DNA from: Marinobacterium sp. LSUCC0821
GTDB lineage: Bacteria; Pseudomonadota; Gammaproteobacteria; Pseudomonadales; Balneatricaceae
Direction: 5' to 3'
NCBI RefSeq assembly: GCF_012848475.1
Contig: NZ_CP051666.1
Span: 1,577,501 to 1,641,500, forward strand
Length of the DNA stretch: 64,000 nt
Shown piece after piece: positions 1-9,207 of this stretch. The translations under genes were made by a program, and so were the position numbers. Every line of letters begins with the position of its first letter. The stretch's first letter is position 1. The notes below the pieces were generated by a model that was not told where the DNA came from, ran no database searches, and saw nothing but the letters and a program-made list of their open reading frames with translations.

Positions 1-3
1 AAA

Positions 4-40
4 GAGCCGTTTTTGCTCACTTTGTGATCAAAAACGGCTC
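4..40 (-). terminator. Rho-independent terminator of tyrS
   Basis: A perfect 12-bp inverted repeat (4-15 with 29-40) with a 13-nt loop lies 18 bp past the tyrS stop. In the tyrS direction it is followed by a short T stretch at the window edge. The edge cuts off anything further. Confidence 0.75.
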
Positions 41-58
41 ATAAAATGGGAAACAATA

Positions 59-1354
59 TTAACGGTAGAAAAGATGATGTTTCTTCTTACCAACTTTAAC
101 TAAGAAGAACTTACCGTATAGGCCTTTATCAGTAGCGAAGATGTCGTTGCCAGCCATATTATCATCTAGACCACATTCACGTTCGTTCACAATAACCGCA
201 TTACGCTGAAGCGCATCTTTTATCTGCTTACCAGATGGAGCCATCTCGGCATCTACTAGCAGAGTGGTTAATGGTGTTGCAGAAAGATCCGCTGGAACTT
301 CAGACGAAGGCAATCCATCTAGCTTCAATTGCTCAAGATCATTTTCACTTAGCGATGAGATATCACCAGAGAATAGTGACTCAGTAATGCGCTGTGCTGC
401 TTGGAGAGCTTCCTCGCCATGAATAAGGCGCGTCATCTCTTCTGCAAGAATACGTTGTGCCTGTGGACGACCCTGTGCCGCTTTATCTTCTGCTTCGATT
501 TCGTCGATTCGTGCCACATTAATAAAGGTGAAGTAGCGAAGGAACTTATATACATCTGCATCAGCGGTTGCCAACCAGAACTGATAGAAGGCATAAGGCG
601 ATGTCTTGGTTGCATCCAACCAAATCGTACCCGACTCGGTTTTACCAAACTTAGTACCATCAGACTTAGTCACCAACGGCAACGTGATGCCAAATACCTG
701 GTTACCATTCATACGACGTGACAGATCGATACCACCCGTAATGTTACCCCATTGATCTGAACCGCCGATCTGTAGAGTACAACCGTGCGATTTATTCAAC
801 TGCTGGAAGTCATATGACTGCAGAATCATGTAAGTGAACTCTGTAAACGAGATACCAGAACCTTCACGATCGATTCGCTGCTTAACAGACTCTTTTGCAA
901 TCATCTGATTAACAGAGAAGTGCTTACCTACATCGCGAAGGAAGGTTAAAACATCAACACCGCGAGTCCAATCAAGGTTGTTTACTACTTCAGCACTATT
1001 AGATGCATCGTTGAAATCGATAAAACGGCTAACCTGGGCCTTAAGCTTTTCTACCCAACCAGCAACTGTTGAGTCGTCGTTCAATTTGCGCTCTTGCGCT
1101 TTGAAGCTTGGATCGCCGATAAGACCTGTTGCACCACCCACAAGTGCAAGCGGTTTATGTCCGTATTGCTGAAATCTACGGAGAGTTAGAAGCGGCACCA
1201 AAGAGCCAATGTGTAGACTGTCCGCGGTAGGGTCAAATCCACAATAGAGCGTCACTGAGTTATTCTCAAGGTGCTTAACCAGCTCCTCTTCACTACTCAT
1301 TTGCGAAATCAAACCACGCGCCTGAAGCTCTGCTATTAAGTTCTTTTCTGCCAT
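59..1354 (-). CDS. tyrS: Tyrosyl-tRNA synthetase
   Basis: Charges tRNA-Tyr with tyrosine in the cytoplasm. The 431-residue product aligns by eye with E. coli TyrS (424 residues) along its whole length. The class I HIGH motif appears as HIGS at residues 48-51 and the KMSKS motif as KFGKT at 235-239. The conserved [10 protein letters not shown] tyrosine-site motif lies at about 195-204. An S4-type RNA-binding domain fills the last 65 or so residues. The gene is divergent from the M23 peptidase gene and ends at a terminator. In Pseudomonas tyrS also neighbours the M23 peptidase and anmK. Confidence 0.97.
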   Translation of the reverse strand: MAEKNLIAELQARGLISQMSSEEELVKHLENNSVTLYCGFDPTADSLHIGSLVPLLTLRRFQQYGHKPLALVGGATGLIGDPSFKAQERKLNDDSTVAGWVEKLKAQVSRFIDFNDASNSAEVVNNLDWTRGVDVLTFLRDVGKHFSVNQMIAKESVKQRIDREGSGISFTEFTYMILQSYDFQQLNKSHGCTLQIGGSDQWGNITGGIDLSRRMNGNQVFGITLPLVTKSDGTKFGKTESGTIWLDATKTSPYAFYQFWLATADADVYKFLRYFTFINVARIDEIEAEDKAAQGRPQAQRILAEEMTRLIHGEEALQAAQRITESLFSGDISSLSENDLEQLKLDGLPSSEVPADLSATPLTTLLVDAEMAPSGKQIKDALQRNAVIVNERECGLDDNMAGNDIFATDKGLYGKFFLVKVGKKKHHLFYR

Positions 1355-1473
1355 TTCTCAAATCCGATCAGTCAATTGACTCTATTAAAGGAGGCGAATT
1401 CTACAGTCTGCCCCAGCGTTAGACAAACCAGGTTTTGCATCCAATTTTAGCGACTAATTGAAGAATCCTAGCA

Positions 1474-1501
1474 AAATAACCCCTAATTACGGTTATTTTT
1501 T
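1474..1501 (+). terminator. Terminator-like hairpin in the tyrS/peptidase spacer
   Basis: An 8-bp inverted repeat (1474-1481 with 1491-1498) with a 9-nt loop runs into further T residues on the plus strand. No plus-strand gene precedes it, so it either ends a short unannotated transcript or is fortuitous. The minus-strand reading also has a short T run. Confidence 0.4.
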
Positions 1502-1510
1502 AGAAAGTAT

Positions 1511-1522
1511 CGGAATATTCCG
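1511..1522. promoter_or_regulatory. Perfect 12-bp palindrome abutting the sigma-E -35
   Basis: CGGAATATTCCG is a perfect palindrome that ends one base before the GGAACTT -35 element of the downstream promoter. The position suits a regulator site, but no known operator is recognised. Confidence 0.4.
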
Positions 1523-1549
1523 GGAACTTTTATACAATTGAGTGTCTAA
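1523..1549 (+). promoter_or_regulatory. Sigma-E (RpoE/AlgU) type promoter of the M23-anmK operon
   Basis: GGAACTT at 1523-1529, a 15-bp spacer and TCTAA at 1545-1549 match the sigma-E consensus (GGAACTT, 15-16 bp, TCTRA). It lies about 65 bp upstream of the peptidase start, facing it. This predicts control of the cell-wall hydrolase and its downstream gene by envelope stress. Spacing and both boxes are seen; the sigma factor assignment is inference. Confidence 0.75.
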
Positions 1550-1613
1550 GAAGATGTATACGTTCTTTTAGGACGGGCTTTTACACGAGTTAATTACCGA
1601 ATAGGTTTTAGGA

Positions 1614-2975
1614 TTGGCCAAACATATTTTTAAAAAAGCTAAGCGCATGCCCAAGGCTCACCTTGCTGTAGCTGGGACTTTGTCTTTTTTGGCCGTCATA
1701 TTAAGCATACTTCCTTCAAGTGATGTTGAAGCGACTCGACAATTTCAAGAAGCATCCTCAACTACTATTGATCTACCTCCAATTTCAGCTAACGACAACA
1801 GTACGGCACAAACTGAGTCAGGTTCACCAGTAACATCAGCTGAACCCGTTGTACCTGAAGTAGTATGGCAAGAATTTACTGTTAAAAGCGGCGACTCGCT
1901 TAGCACAATTTTTAACCGAGCAGGACTCACCTCTAAAGATGTTCATGAAGTTGCACAGGCGGATAAGAAGAGTCGTGTGTTTCGTTCATTAAGAGTTGGT
2001 CAGAAGATCCAACTTGATATTGATGAGCTTGGTCTTAACCAAATGCGCATCATTGTTAACAAATTAGAAGCCTATGAATTCAGCCGCAATGGTGACGGCT
2101 ACAGAGCTGAAAAGGTGATACGCACTCCCGATGTTAAACAGCGCTTCGTCAGCGGCGAGATCACCAACTCTCTATTCTTGGCTGCGAAAAAAGCGGGACT
2201 ATCTGATCAAACCACAATGGAACTAGCCGACATCTTTGGCTGGGACATAGATTTCGCACTCGATATCCGCGCTGGCGACCAATTCCGCGTGCTATTTGAA
2301 GAGAAGTTTCTTGATGGCAAGAAAATTGGATACGGCGACATTCTTGCGGCCGAGTTCACTAATAATGGTGACACTTTTGCTGCAGTTCGTTACGAGGATT
2401 CAGACGGCGTGGTGAACTACTTCACTCCTGACGGTCACAGCATGCGCAAAGCTTTTCTGAGATCACCGGTGGACTTCCGCCGAATTAGCTCTGGGTTCCA
2501 GAAAGAGCGCTACCACCCTGTGCTTGGTGTTAAGCGCCCACACCGCGGCACTGACTATGCAGCGGCGACCGGCACTCCAATTAAAGCAGCTGGTGATGGC
2601 AAGGTTATTTGGCTTGGCACCAAGGGTGGTTACGGTAAAACGATCATCCTGCAACATGGTAACAACATCACAACGCTTTACGGCCACATGAGCAAGTACA
2701 ACTCTAAACTCAAAAATGGCGCACGAGTAAAACAGGGTCAGACTATCGGCTACGTTGGTAAAACTGGTACAGCAACAGGTCCACACTTGCATTATGAATT
2801 TCGTGTAGCAGGTGTTCACAAGAATCCTCTAACGGTCAAACTACCCACTGCCGAGCCAATCGCCAAAAAAGAGCGCAGCAACTTTAGCAAAATCTCTAAC
2901 GCTCTAGTGGCCTCTCTTCAGCAGAAAGCGATTGAGCAAATTGCAGGCGACTTCAACTCAGAAAACGAAGGCTAA
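1614..2975 (+). CDS. M23 family peptidoglycan endopeptidase (MepM-like)
   Basis: Predicted membrane-anchored DD-endopeptidase that cuts peptide cross-links in the periplasm. A basic N-terminus is followed by a membrane segment at about 17-35. A LysM/OapA-like region with the VKSGDSLSTIF motif lies near 90-145, and an M23 (LytM) domain near 295-405. Zinc ligands are visible as H310-xxx-D314 and HLH at 391-393. The start is TTG at 1614, chosen because it restores the basic residues before the membrane segment and has an AGG-type site upstream. An internal ATG at codon 12 is the alternative. The stop overlaps the anmK start by one base (TAATG), so the two are translationally coupled. Confidence 0.9.
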   Translation: MAKHIFKKAKRMPKAHLAVAGTLSFLAVILSILPSSDVEATRQFQEASSTTIDLPPISANDNSTAQTESGSPVTSAEPVVPEVVWQEFTVKSGDSLSTIFNRAGLTSKDVHEVAQADKKSRVFRSLRVGQKIQLDIDELGLNQMRIIVNKLEAYEFSRNGDGYRAEKVIRTPDVKQRFVSGEITNSLFLAAKKAGLSDQTTMELADIFGWDIDFALDIRAGDQFRVLFEEKFLDGKKIGYGDILAAEFTNNGDTFAAVRYEDSDGVVNYFTPDGHSMRKAFLRSPVDFRRISSGFQKERYHPVLGVKRPHRGTDYAAATGTPIKAAGDGKVIWLGTKGGYGKTIILQHGNNITTLYGHMSKYNSKLKNGARVKQGQTIGYVGKTGTATGPHLHYEFRVAGVHKNPLTVKLPTAEPIAKKERSNFSKISNALVASLQQKAIEQIAGDFNSENEG

Positions 2976-4072
2976 TGAGCAATCTCTACCTTGGCCTAAT
3001 GTCTGGTACCAGTCTGGATGGCCTCGATATCGCACTTTGTCAGTTCGAACCCACATTCAAACTTATTGCGACTAGTGGATATGAGATTGACCTATCACTT
3101 CGTGATCGTATTACAGCCTTCTCTGGCGTTAATTCCATAGTGATTGATGAGCTTATGCAGCTTGAGCGCGACCTAGGACTGTTTGCTGCAGATTGTGTAA
3201 ACAAGTTTCTAAACGAGCATCAGATCGACAGAAGCACTATCAGTGTTATCGGATATCACGGCCAAACTATCAGACATCGACCTGATCTCCTTTGCACAAA
3301 GCAGATTGGGGATCCATCCATTCTCGCTGAAATGTGCGGCATTGATGTTGTAGCTGACTTCAGACGTCGTGACATGGCAGCCGGAGGACAGGGCGCCCCC
3401 CTAGTACCCGCATTCCACCACTATTTAACTCAAAACCTTGAGAGACCTTTCGCCTTGCTCAACCTTGGCGGAATCGCCAACCTCTCAATTTTTGAAAGCT
3501 GCGGCGAGGTAAAAGGGTTTGATACTGGCCCTGCCAATACTCTGTTAGACCAGTGGCACGAGAAACACCGTAATGGCCGATATGACCCTGATGGTGCTTG
3601 GGCCGCAAGCGGTGTGATCAATCACTCCTTGTTGGAGCAGATGTTAAGCGAGCCCTATTTTGGACTCCGAGCCCCGAAAAGCACCGGACGCGAACTATTC
3701 AATTTAGAATGGCTAACACAACAACTCATTCACCATCAAAACCTTAATGCTGCCGACATACAGGCTACCTTGCTTGAACTAACAGCGACATCAGTTGCAA
3801 ATGGACTCATGGTTGAGTCTGGCGAAACAGTCAAACAACTCATTGTAAGCGGGGGTGGTGCCAAAAACAGCCAACTAATGGCCCGACTAAAGGCACACCT
3901 TCCTTACACAGAAGTTATTGCTAGTGATGAACTAGGGTGGCCTTCGCAAGCTATGGAAGCTTCGGCATTTGCTTGGCTTGCATTTAGGTTTAGTGAACGA
4001 CTAAGCGGAAATTTACCGGCAGTAACAGGAGCTAGGGGCGAGCGCATTCTGGGCGCACTCTACCCTCACTAA
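2975..4072 (+). CDS. anmK: Anhydro-N-acetylmuramic acid kinase
   Basis: Phosphorylates and opens 1,6-anhydro-MurNAc released from cell-wall turnover, giving MurNAc-6-phosphate for recycling. The product is 365 residues, normal for the family. It starts with the ASKHA-fold phosphate loop GLMSGTSLDGLD (residues 7-18), has the ADFRRRDMAAGGQGAP segment near 127-142, and a C-terminal SGGGAKN nucleotide-binding turn. Being coupled to the M23 hydrolase gene links wall cutting with fragment recovery, and both would respond to the upstream sigma-E-like promoter. Confidence 0.96.
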   Translation: MSNLYLGLMSGTSLDGLDIALCQFEPTFKLIATSGYEIDLSLRDRITAFSGVNSIVIDELMQLERDLGLFAADCVNKFLNEHQIDRSTISVIGYHGQTIRHRPDLLCTKQIGDPSILAEMCGIDVVADFRRRDMAAGGQGAPLVPAFHHYLTQNLERPFALLNLGGIANLSIFESCGEVKGFDTGPANTLLDQWHEKHRNGRYDPDGAWAASGVINHSLLEQMLSEPYFGLRAPKSTGRELFNLEWLTQQLIHHQNLNAADIQATLLELTATSVANGLMVESGETVKQLIVSGGGAKNSQLMARLKAHLPYTEVIASDELGWPSQAMEASAFAWLAFRFSERLSGNLPAVTGARGERILGALYPH

Positions 4073-4120
4073 AACGTTTTTAGTTAGCTGCTTTTGACAG
4101 GTCAAGTTACAGGCCTAGGA

Positions 4121-5182
4121 TTAGATCGCCTCTGAAATCGCATCTCCAACCTGAAGAGTGGTAGCCTTACCACCCATATCTGGCGTACGAGGACCTGTCT
4201 CCAACACCATCTCAATTGTGCGCATTAGATGATCAGCCGCTTCGTTTTCACCCAGATGATCTAACATCATGACACCACTCCAGATCATACCCACTGGATT
4301 GGCGATACCGAGACCGTAGATATCGGGAGCCGAACCATGGACTGGCTCAAAAAGCGAGGGGAAGTTTCGCTCAGGATTGATATTTGCAGAGGGTGCAATA
4401 CCAATAGTGCCGGTACATGCAGGACCTAAGTCAGAAAGGATATCGCCAAACAAGTTAGATGCGACTACCACATCAAAACGCTGCGGATTCATGACAAACT
4501 GTGCCGTCAGAATATCGATATGGTATTTGTCGGTGGTTACCTCAGGATAGGCTTTAGCCATCTCTTCAACACGCTGGTCCCACCAAGGCATCGATATCGC
4601 AATGCCATTTGATTTGGTTGCAGAGGTGACATGTTTGCGTTCACGCGTCATCGCCAGGTCGAAAGCGTACTTCAAAATACGATCCGTTCCCTTCCGGGTG
4701 AAGACACTCTCCTGTAATACCGTCTCGTGATCCGTGCCCTCGGCAATAATGCCACCCACAGCAGAATACTCACCTTCAGAGTTCTCACGAACCACATAAA
4801 AATCGATATCACCCACCTTACGGTTAGCCAAAGGCGATGGAACACCCGGCATCAATTTTACCGGTCGTAGGCAGACATACTGATCAAATTGGCGACGGAA
4901 CTGGATGAGAGAGTCCCATAGAGAGATGTGATCAGGCACTGTCGCAGGCCAGCCAACAGCACCAAAATAGATCGCATCAAAGTCACCTAGAATCTCTTTC
5001 CAGTTATCAGGCATCATCTTGCCATGCTCTAGATAGTAGTCACAGGATGCGAAATCAAAGTGCTGCCACTGCAGTTCAAAGTTAAATCTTTTCGCCACCA
5101 CATCAAGAGATTTTATACCCTCCGGCATCACCTCTTTACCGATGCCATCACCTGCTAACACTGCAATACGATAACTTTTCAT
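4121..5182 (-). CDS. dmlA: D-malate / tartrate dehydrogenase (decarboxylating)
   Basis: NAD-dependent beta-decarboxylating dehydrogenase. It resembles E. coli DmlA (YeaU) over its whole length, more closely than isopropylmalate dehydrogenase. Visible motifs are the N-terminal GDGIGKEV, FDQYVxLRP with its substrate arginine, VRENSEGEYS, and the metal-binding stretch DVVVASNLFGDILSDLGP. The 353-residue length is typical. The start has a good GGAG site. The physiological substrate (D-malate, tartrate or a relative) cannot be settled from sequence. It is the last gene of a minus-strand run, separated from erpA by a terminator, and no LysR regulator sits beside it. Confidence 0.88.
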   Translation of the reverse strand: MKSYRIAVLAGDGIGKEVMPEGIKSLDVVAKRFNFELQWQHFDFASCDYYLEHGKMMPDNWKEILGDFDAIYFGAVGWPATVPDHISLWDSLIQFRRQFDQYVCLRPVKLMPGVPSPLANRKVGDIDFYVVRENSEGEYSAVGGIIAEGTDHETVLQESVFTRKGTDRILKYAFDLAMTRERKHVTSATKSNGIAISMPWWDQRVEEMAKAYPEVTTDKYHIDILTAQFVMNPQRFDVVVASNLFGDILSDLGPACTGTIGIAPSANINPERNFPSLFEPVHGSAPDIYGLGIANPVGMIWSGVMMLDHLGENEAADHLMRTIEMVLETGPRTPDMGGKATTLQVGDAISEAI

Positions 5183-5230
5183 AGAGACTCCTAATTTCTA
5201 GGCCATAATTTAGAACAACAAACCACAAAC

Positions 5231-5267
5231 AAAAAAGCGCGATACCGTTACCCACAATATCGCGCTT
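5231..5267 (-). terminator. Rho-independent terminator of erpA
   Basis: A 10-bp perfect stem (5235-5244 with 5258-5267) precedes a run of six T on the minus strand, 17 bases past the erpA stop. Confidence 0.9.
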
Positions 5268-5283
5268 CTCATCAAACAGAATA

Positions 5284-5622
5284 TCAGATAGAAAAAGAGG
5301 AACCACAGCCACAGGTTGTCGTGGCATTCGGGTTATTTATCGAGAATTTCGAACCCTGCAGACCTTCACTGTAATCTACCTCTGAACCCACTAGGTACTG
5401 AAAGCTCATTGGGTCTACCACCATCGTTACGCCATCATTCACAATGACCGTATCATCATCAGCAACTGCTTCATCAAAGGTGAAGCCGTAAGAAAAACCT
5501 GCACAACCACCGCCAGTAATAAAGACGCGTAGCTTAAGGTTTTCGTTCTGCTCCTCCTCAATTAACGAACGCACTTTGTTCGCAGCTGAGTCGGTAAAGA
5601 TCATTGATGCATCAGAAGACAC
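5284..5622 (-). CDS. erpA: Iron-sulfur cluster insertion protein ErpA
   Basis: A-type carrier that hands Fe-S clusters to apoproteins. The 112-residue protein carries the three conserved cysteines, one in [11 protein letters not shown] and two in the C-terminal [11 protein letters not shown] at 5622 is the start, with GGAG seven bases upstream. It lies between argC and dmlA with its own terminator, the same neighbourhood (argC, erpA, anmK) as in Pseudomonas. Confidence 0.95.
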   Translation of the reverse strand: MSSDASMIFTDSAANKVRSLIEEEQNENLKLRVFITGGGCAGFSYGFTFDEAVADDDTVIVNDGVTMVVDPMSFQYLVGSEVDYSEGLQGSKFSINNPNATTTCGCGSSFSI

Positions 5623-5712
5623 GCAACAACTCCTAGTAAGTGAATGAATGGTCGAATTCTCACAAACCCGAGCAATTTAGTCAAGAATTACTCTATCTGA
5701 CATAGAGCCAGA

Positions 5713-6747
5713 TTACGGCATCAATGCGACACTTTTCAGACCGGCATTCTCTTCGAGGCCGAACATAATGTTCATAACCTGAATCGCCTGTCCTGATGCA
5801 CCTTTCACCAGGTTATCGATTACAGACAATACAACAACAGTATCGTCATTCTGTGGACGGTGAACACTGATACGACAGAAGTTAGACCCTTTGACACTGC
5901 GAGTTTCAGGGTGCGAACCTGCAGGCATCACATCAACAAAAGGCTCATTTGCAAAACGTTTTTCAAATAGCTCCTGCAGGCCTGAGTCGACTGGATCTTT
6001 AAGCGTTGCGTAAAGCGTTGCGTGAATGCCGCGAATCATCGGAGTTAGATGTGGCACAAAAGTTAAGCCAACCGGCTTGCCCGCAGCACGAGTCAAACCC
6101 TGACGAATCTCTGGAAGATGACGATGCCCTGGCACACCATAAGCCTTAAAGCTTTCACTTGATTCACAAAGCAGACTGCCGACACTCGCACCACGACCAG
6201 CACCTGAAACACCCGACTTACAGTCAGCAATTAGGCGACGCGTATCAACAAGCCCCGCTTCCAAAAGTGGCAAAAAGCCCAACTGAGTTGCCGTTGGGTA
6301 ACAGCCTGCACATGCAATTAACTGCGCATCTTTAATTTCAGCACGGTTAACCTCTGGCAAACCGTACACAGCCTTCTCAACCAGATCTGGGCAGGTGTGC
6401 TCAAGCTTGTACCACTTCTCCCAAAGCGGAACATCTTTGATACGGAAATCAGCGCCTAGGTCGATAATTCGCACACCGCGCTCAACAAGAGCAGGCGCCA
6501 TCGACATCGCAACACCATGAGGCGTAGCAAAGAAGACCACGTCACACTGAGCGAGGCGATCTACATCCGGCACTGTAAACTCAAGATCGTAGTGGCCACG
6601 AAGATTTGGGAACATGTCAGCAACGGGCATACCCTCTTCTGAACGTGAGGTAATAACTTCCACTGATACTTCAGGATGATTTGCGAGAAGACGCAACAGT
6701 TCAACACCTGTGTATCCGGTTCCACCAACGATTCCGACTTTAATCAC
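5713..6747 (-). CDS. argC: N-acetyl-gamma-glutamyl-phosphate reductase
   Basis: NADPH-dependent third step of arginine synthesis. The nucleotide-binding loop [10 protein letters not shown] is at residues 5-14 and the catalytic cysteine is C149 in [10 protein letters not shown] place the start at the GTG at 6747, not at an upstream ATG. This gives MIKVGIVGG, a 344-residue protein as in Pseudomonas, and puts a GGAG site six bases upstream (6754-6757). The longer reading adds a low-complexity segment. The gene is divergent from hemL. argH, which acts later in the pathway, is also in this window (62 kb). Confidence 0.95.
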   Translation of the reverse strand: MIKVGIVGGTGYTGVELLRLLANHPEVSVEVITSRSEEGMPVADMFPNLRGHYDLEFTVPDVDRLAQCDVVFFATPHGVAMSMAPALVERGVRIIDLGADFRIKDVPLWEKWYKLEHTCPDLVEKAVYGLPEVNRAEIKDAQLIACAGCYPTATQLGFLPLLEAGLVDTRRLIADCKSGVSGAGRGASVGSLLCESSESFKAYGVPGHRHLPEIRQGLTRAAGKPVGLTFVPHLTPMIRGIHATLYATLKDPVDSGLQELFEKRFANEPFVDVMPAGSHPETRSVKGSNFCRISVHRPQNDDTVVVLSVIDNLVKGASGQAIQVMNIMFGLEENAGLKSVALMP

Positions 6748-6816
6748 AATATTCTCCATACTCGCAACATTAGCCACACTCGCCATACTCGCCGAGTCTT
6801 ATAAATTCAGGTGCTG

Positions 6817-6822
6817 TATAAT
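6817..6822 (+). promoter_or_regulatory. Probable hemL -10 element
   Basis: A consensus TATAAT lies in the argC-hemL spacer on the plus strand, about 100 bases before hemL. No good -35 is visible at 17 bp, so an activator may help, or the box is fortuitous. Confidence 0.4.
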
Positions 6823-6863
6823 ACTGCACAGATAATTCCAACTCCACTTTCGATGATGGGCTA

Positions 6864-6894
6864 GCACCAAATTCGTCACTGTGGATAATGGTGC
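6864..6894 (+). promoter_or_regulatory. Consensus DnaA box inside a dyad upstream of hemL
   Basis: TGTGGATAA (6880-6888) is the reverse complement of the consensus DnaA box TTATCCACA. It lies within the inverted repeat GCACCA (6864-6869) / TGGTGC (6889-6894), 27 bases before the hemL start. Box and dyad are seen directly. Any role for DnaA is inference, since single boxes occur by chance. Confidence 0.45.
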
Positions 6895-6920
6895 AAAATT
6901 TTTAGTTTCGAGGTTACCGA

Positions 6921-8207
6921 ATGTCTAAGTCAGAACAGCTGTTTGCAGAAGCACAAAAACACATCCCAGGTGGCGTGAACTCACCCGTTCGTGCATTTAA
7001 AGGCGTGGGTGGCACACCTGTGTTTGTGAAACGTGCCAAGGGTGCATACATCTGGGACGAAGATGATAAACAGTACACTGACTATGTTGGCTCTTGGGGC
7101 CCAATGCTATTCGGCCACAACTATGCACCTGTGATCGATGCAGTCCGTGAGGGATTAGAATTCGGCCTATCATTTGGCGCACCAACAGCTATCGAAACAG
7201 AGATGGCCAATATGATCTGTGACATGGTTCCATCTATGGACCTTGTCCGCATGGTGAGCTCAGGTACAGAAGCGACGATGAGTGCTATACGTCTGGCTCG
7301 AGGCTACACCGGTCGCGACAAGATTGTTAAGTTCGAAGGTTGCTATCACGGCCATTCAGATTCGCTGCTAGTTAAAGCGGGTTCAGGGGCGTTGACCCTT
7401 GGCGAACCCAACTCACCGGGTGTACCTGCTGCACTTGCAGAGCACACGATTACACTTCAATACAACGATATCGAAAATGTAAAAGCTGCATTTGCTGAGG
7501 TGGGCAACGAAGTTGCCTGTATCATCGTTGAGCCAGTAGCAGGCAACATGAACTGCATTCCGCCAGTCGAGGGTTTCCTCGAAGGGCTTCGCGAAGTGTG
7601 TGACCAGTACGGCACTGTGCTTATCTTTGATGAGGTCATGACAGGTTTTCGTGTCGCTCGCGGCGGCGCACAAGAGCTCTATAACGTGAACGCTGACCTG
7701 GTCACTCTGGGCAAAATCATCAGTGGTGGCATGCCAGTTGGTGCTTTCGGCGGCAAACGCGAAATCATGGAGCAGATAGCTCCTCTTGGTCCTGTCTACC
7801 AAGCAGGCACACTCTCGGGTAACCCACTCGCAATGCGCGCTGGTCTAGCCATGCTAAATGCGATGAAACGTGAAGGTCTCTATGAAGAGCTGAGTGCCAA
7901 AACAGAGTACCTCACTGAAGGAATGCGCGCAGTTGCAGCAAAACATGGAATTGCACTCAGCACCGTTTCAGTAGGCGGCATGTTCGGCATCTTCTTTACC
8001 GATAAAGAGCGCGTAACAAGCTTTGCAGAAGCAACAACCTGCGATCTAGAGGCGTTCAAAAAGTTCTTCCACTTGATGCTGGACGAGGGGGTATACCTTG
8101 CACCATCTGCTTATGAAGCCGGCTTTGTATCGGCGGCACACACAGAAGCAGACCTTGATAACACCATTGCTGCAGCAGAGCGCGTTTTCGCGAAGCTAGT
8201 CGCTTAA
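6921..8207 (+). CDS. hemL: Glutamate-1-semialdehyde 2,1-aminomutase
   Basis: PLP enzyme making 5-aminolevulinate for heme by the C5 pathway. The 428-residue protein shows the family start [11 protein letters not shown], the [10 protein letters not shown] segment and the PLP-binding lysine K265 in [13 protein letters not shown] lies about eight bases before the ATG. It is divergent from argC, and a small membrane-protein gene follows after one base. hemC, a later step, starts at the right edge of the window. Confidence 0.97.
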   Translation: MSKSEQLFAEAQKHIPGGVNSPVRAFKGVGGTPVFVKRAKGAYIWDEDDKQYTDYVGSWGPMLFGHNYAPVIDAVREGLEFGLSFGAPTAIETEMANMICDMVPSMDLVRMVSSGTEATMSAIRLARGYTGRDKIVKFEGCYHGHSDSLLVKAGSGALTLGEPNSPGVPAALAEHTITLQYNDIENVKAAFAEVGNEVACIIVEPVAGNMNCIPPVEGFLEGLREVCDQYGTVLIFDEVMTGFRVARGGAQELYNVNADLVTLGKIISGGMPVGAFGGKREIMEQIAPLGPVYQAGTLSGNPLAMRAGLAMLNAMKREGLYEELSAKTEYLTEGMRAVAAKHGIALSTVSVGGMFGIFFTDKERVTSFAEATTCDLEAFKKFFHLMLDEGVYLAPSAYEAGFVSAAHTEADLDNTIAAAERVFAKLVA

Positions 8208-8208
8208 G

Positions 8209-8793
8209 ATGCTTACGACACTGAGTCTCGTCGGTTTAATGCTCGCTTCTTTAGCGAGCATTTTGCTGCTTTTTCGAGGCACTAAAGAGAGTATCGACAG
8301 CAGCGCCGAAATTAAGGTTGCTCGCCTCTCGATTCTCTCATTTATCCTTGCTGTGATTGGTGAGTTCACTCTGACCAGCAACTCAATGGACAGCGATACA
8401 CTTGCTCGAATGCTCAGTAACCTCGCGCTATACGCAGGCGCCCCCTTGCTGGTAAGCAGCATTTTGGCAAAAGCACTAGATCGCAGCTTTAAAATGCAGA
8501 CCTGGGGTCGATACCTTCTAGCAATCATCGCCCTGTTCGAACTTTGCCGCCGCATGGAGATAGGTGAGAACTATGGGTATGCGCTTGGAATGATCCTTGT
8601 CATCGCCCTATTTTCTGCTGGATTGGCCACCAAAACCAAACCTATGCGTCTCCCCCTCAGCCTTAGCGCAATCACACTAGGCCTAGCATTTGCTGGCTAT
8701 CTAATGCAGACAGAACAGTCTGTCGTTTATATCTGTTTGATGGTGGCTGTTTGGTTTGGAGCCAGTGCTTTAAAGAACATTCCATCACGCTAA
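8209..8793 (+). CDS. Hypothetical integral membrane protein
   Basis: I do not recognise this 194-residue protein. It is strongly hydrophobic with about six or seven membrane segments (near 3-22, 40-56, 67-87, 98-113, 121-140, 149-165 and 171-188), short loops and no cofactor or catalytic motif. It begins one base after the hemL stop and is probably cotranscribed with it. It is likely real because its frame is open over the full hydrophobic pattern and its start is tightly packed against hemL. Nothing ties it to heme synthesis beyond position. Confidence 0.75.
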   Translation: MLTTLSLVGLMLASLASILLLFRGTKESIDSSAEIKVARLSILSFILAVIGEFTLTSNSMDSDTLARMLSNLALYAGAPLLVSSILAKALDRSFKMQTWGRYLLAIIALFELCRRMEIGENYGYALGMILVIALFSAGLATKTKPMRLPLSLSAITLGLAFAGYLMQTEQSVVYICLMVAVWFGASALKNIPSR

Positions 8794-8807
8794 AAACAAT
8801 TGTGTTC

Positions 8808-9188
8808 GATACTTTTTGTATCAGCAAAAAGTATCCAAAAACTGACCACGCTCCTTCGGCCTGCGGCACACTGTGCTCGCTCTCAGTCGGACATGGACAC
8901 CTGGCGCGTAATTCGAAATCGATACTTGCAAAGACAAATCTACAGAGTGCCAATATCCCCCTTCGGATGAGAGTGAGCACGGAGTGGTTTTCCGGTTAAA
9001 AGTTAATTCCAGCGCTGACAGGACGTCAGCGATGAGCAGCGGAGACAGGATGTCGACTCTGTGAAGAATGGAATTGACTTCAGGAAAAGCGCTTCGCGCG
9101 CAACGTGCCGAAGGCCGAAGTAGCGGGGGTGCCCCTTTTGGTTACTTTTCGGACAAGCGAAAAGTAACAATGTCCCGCTTCTGCGGGA
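8808..9188. repeat. Gene-free block with paired hairpins; probable dispersed-repeat remnant
   Basis: No credible gene lies between 8794 and 9207. The block is bounded by two look-alike hairpins, both with 11-bp perfect stems and 6-nt loops: 8808-8818 with 8825-8835 and 9141-9151 with 9158-9168. The stems share the pattern G-N-TACTTTTyG. Inside is a direct repeat GACAGGAyGTC (9017-9027 and 9044-9054) at a 27-base period. A smaller hairpin TCCCGC/GCGGGA follows at 9173-9188. The wording resembles degenerate non-coding repeats of marine gammaproteobacteria from memory. This is inference. Confidence 0.5.
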
Positions 9189-9207
9189 TATTGCTTTGAA
9201 AAAAAAC

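Noticed and set aside
6814..6831. LexA (SOS) box between argC and hemL
   Set aside because: CTGT and ACAG are present but ten bases apart instead of eight, so it does not fit the operator.
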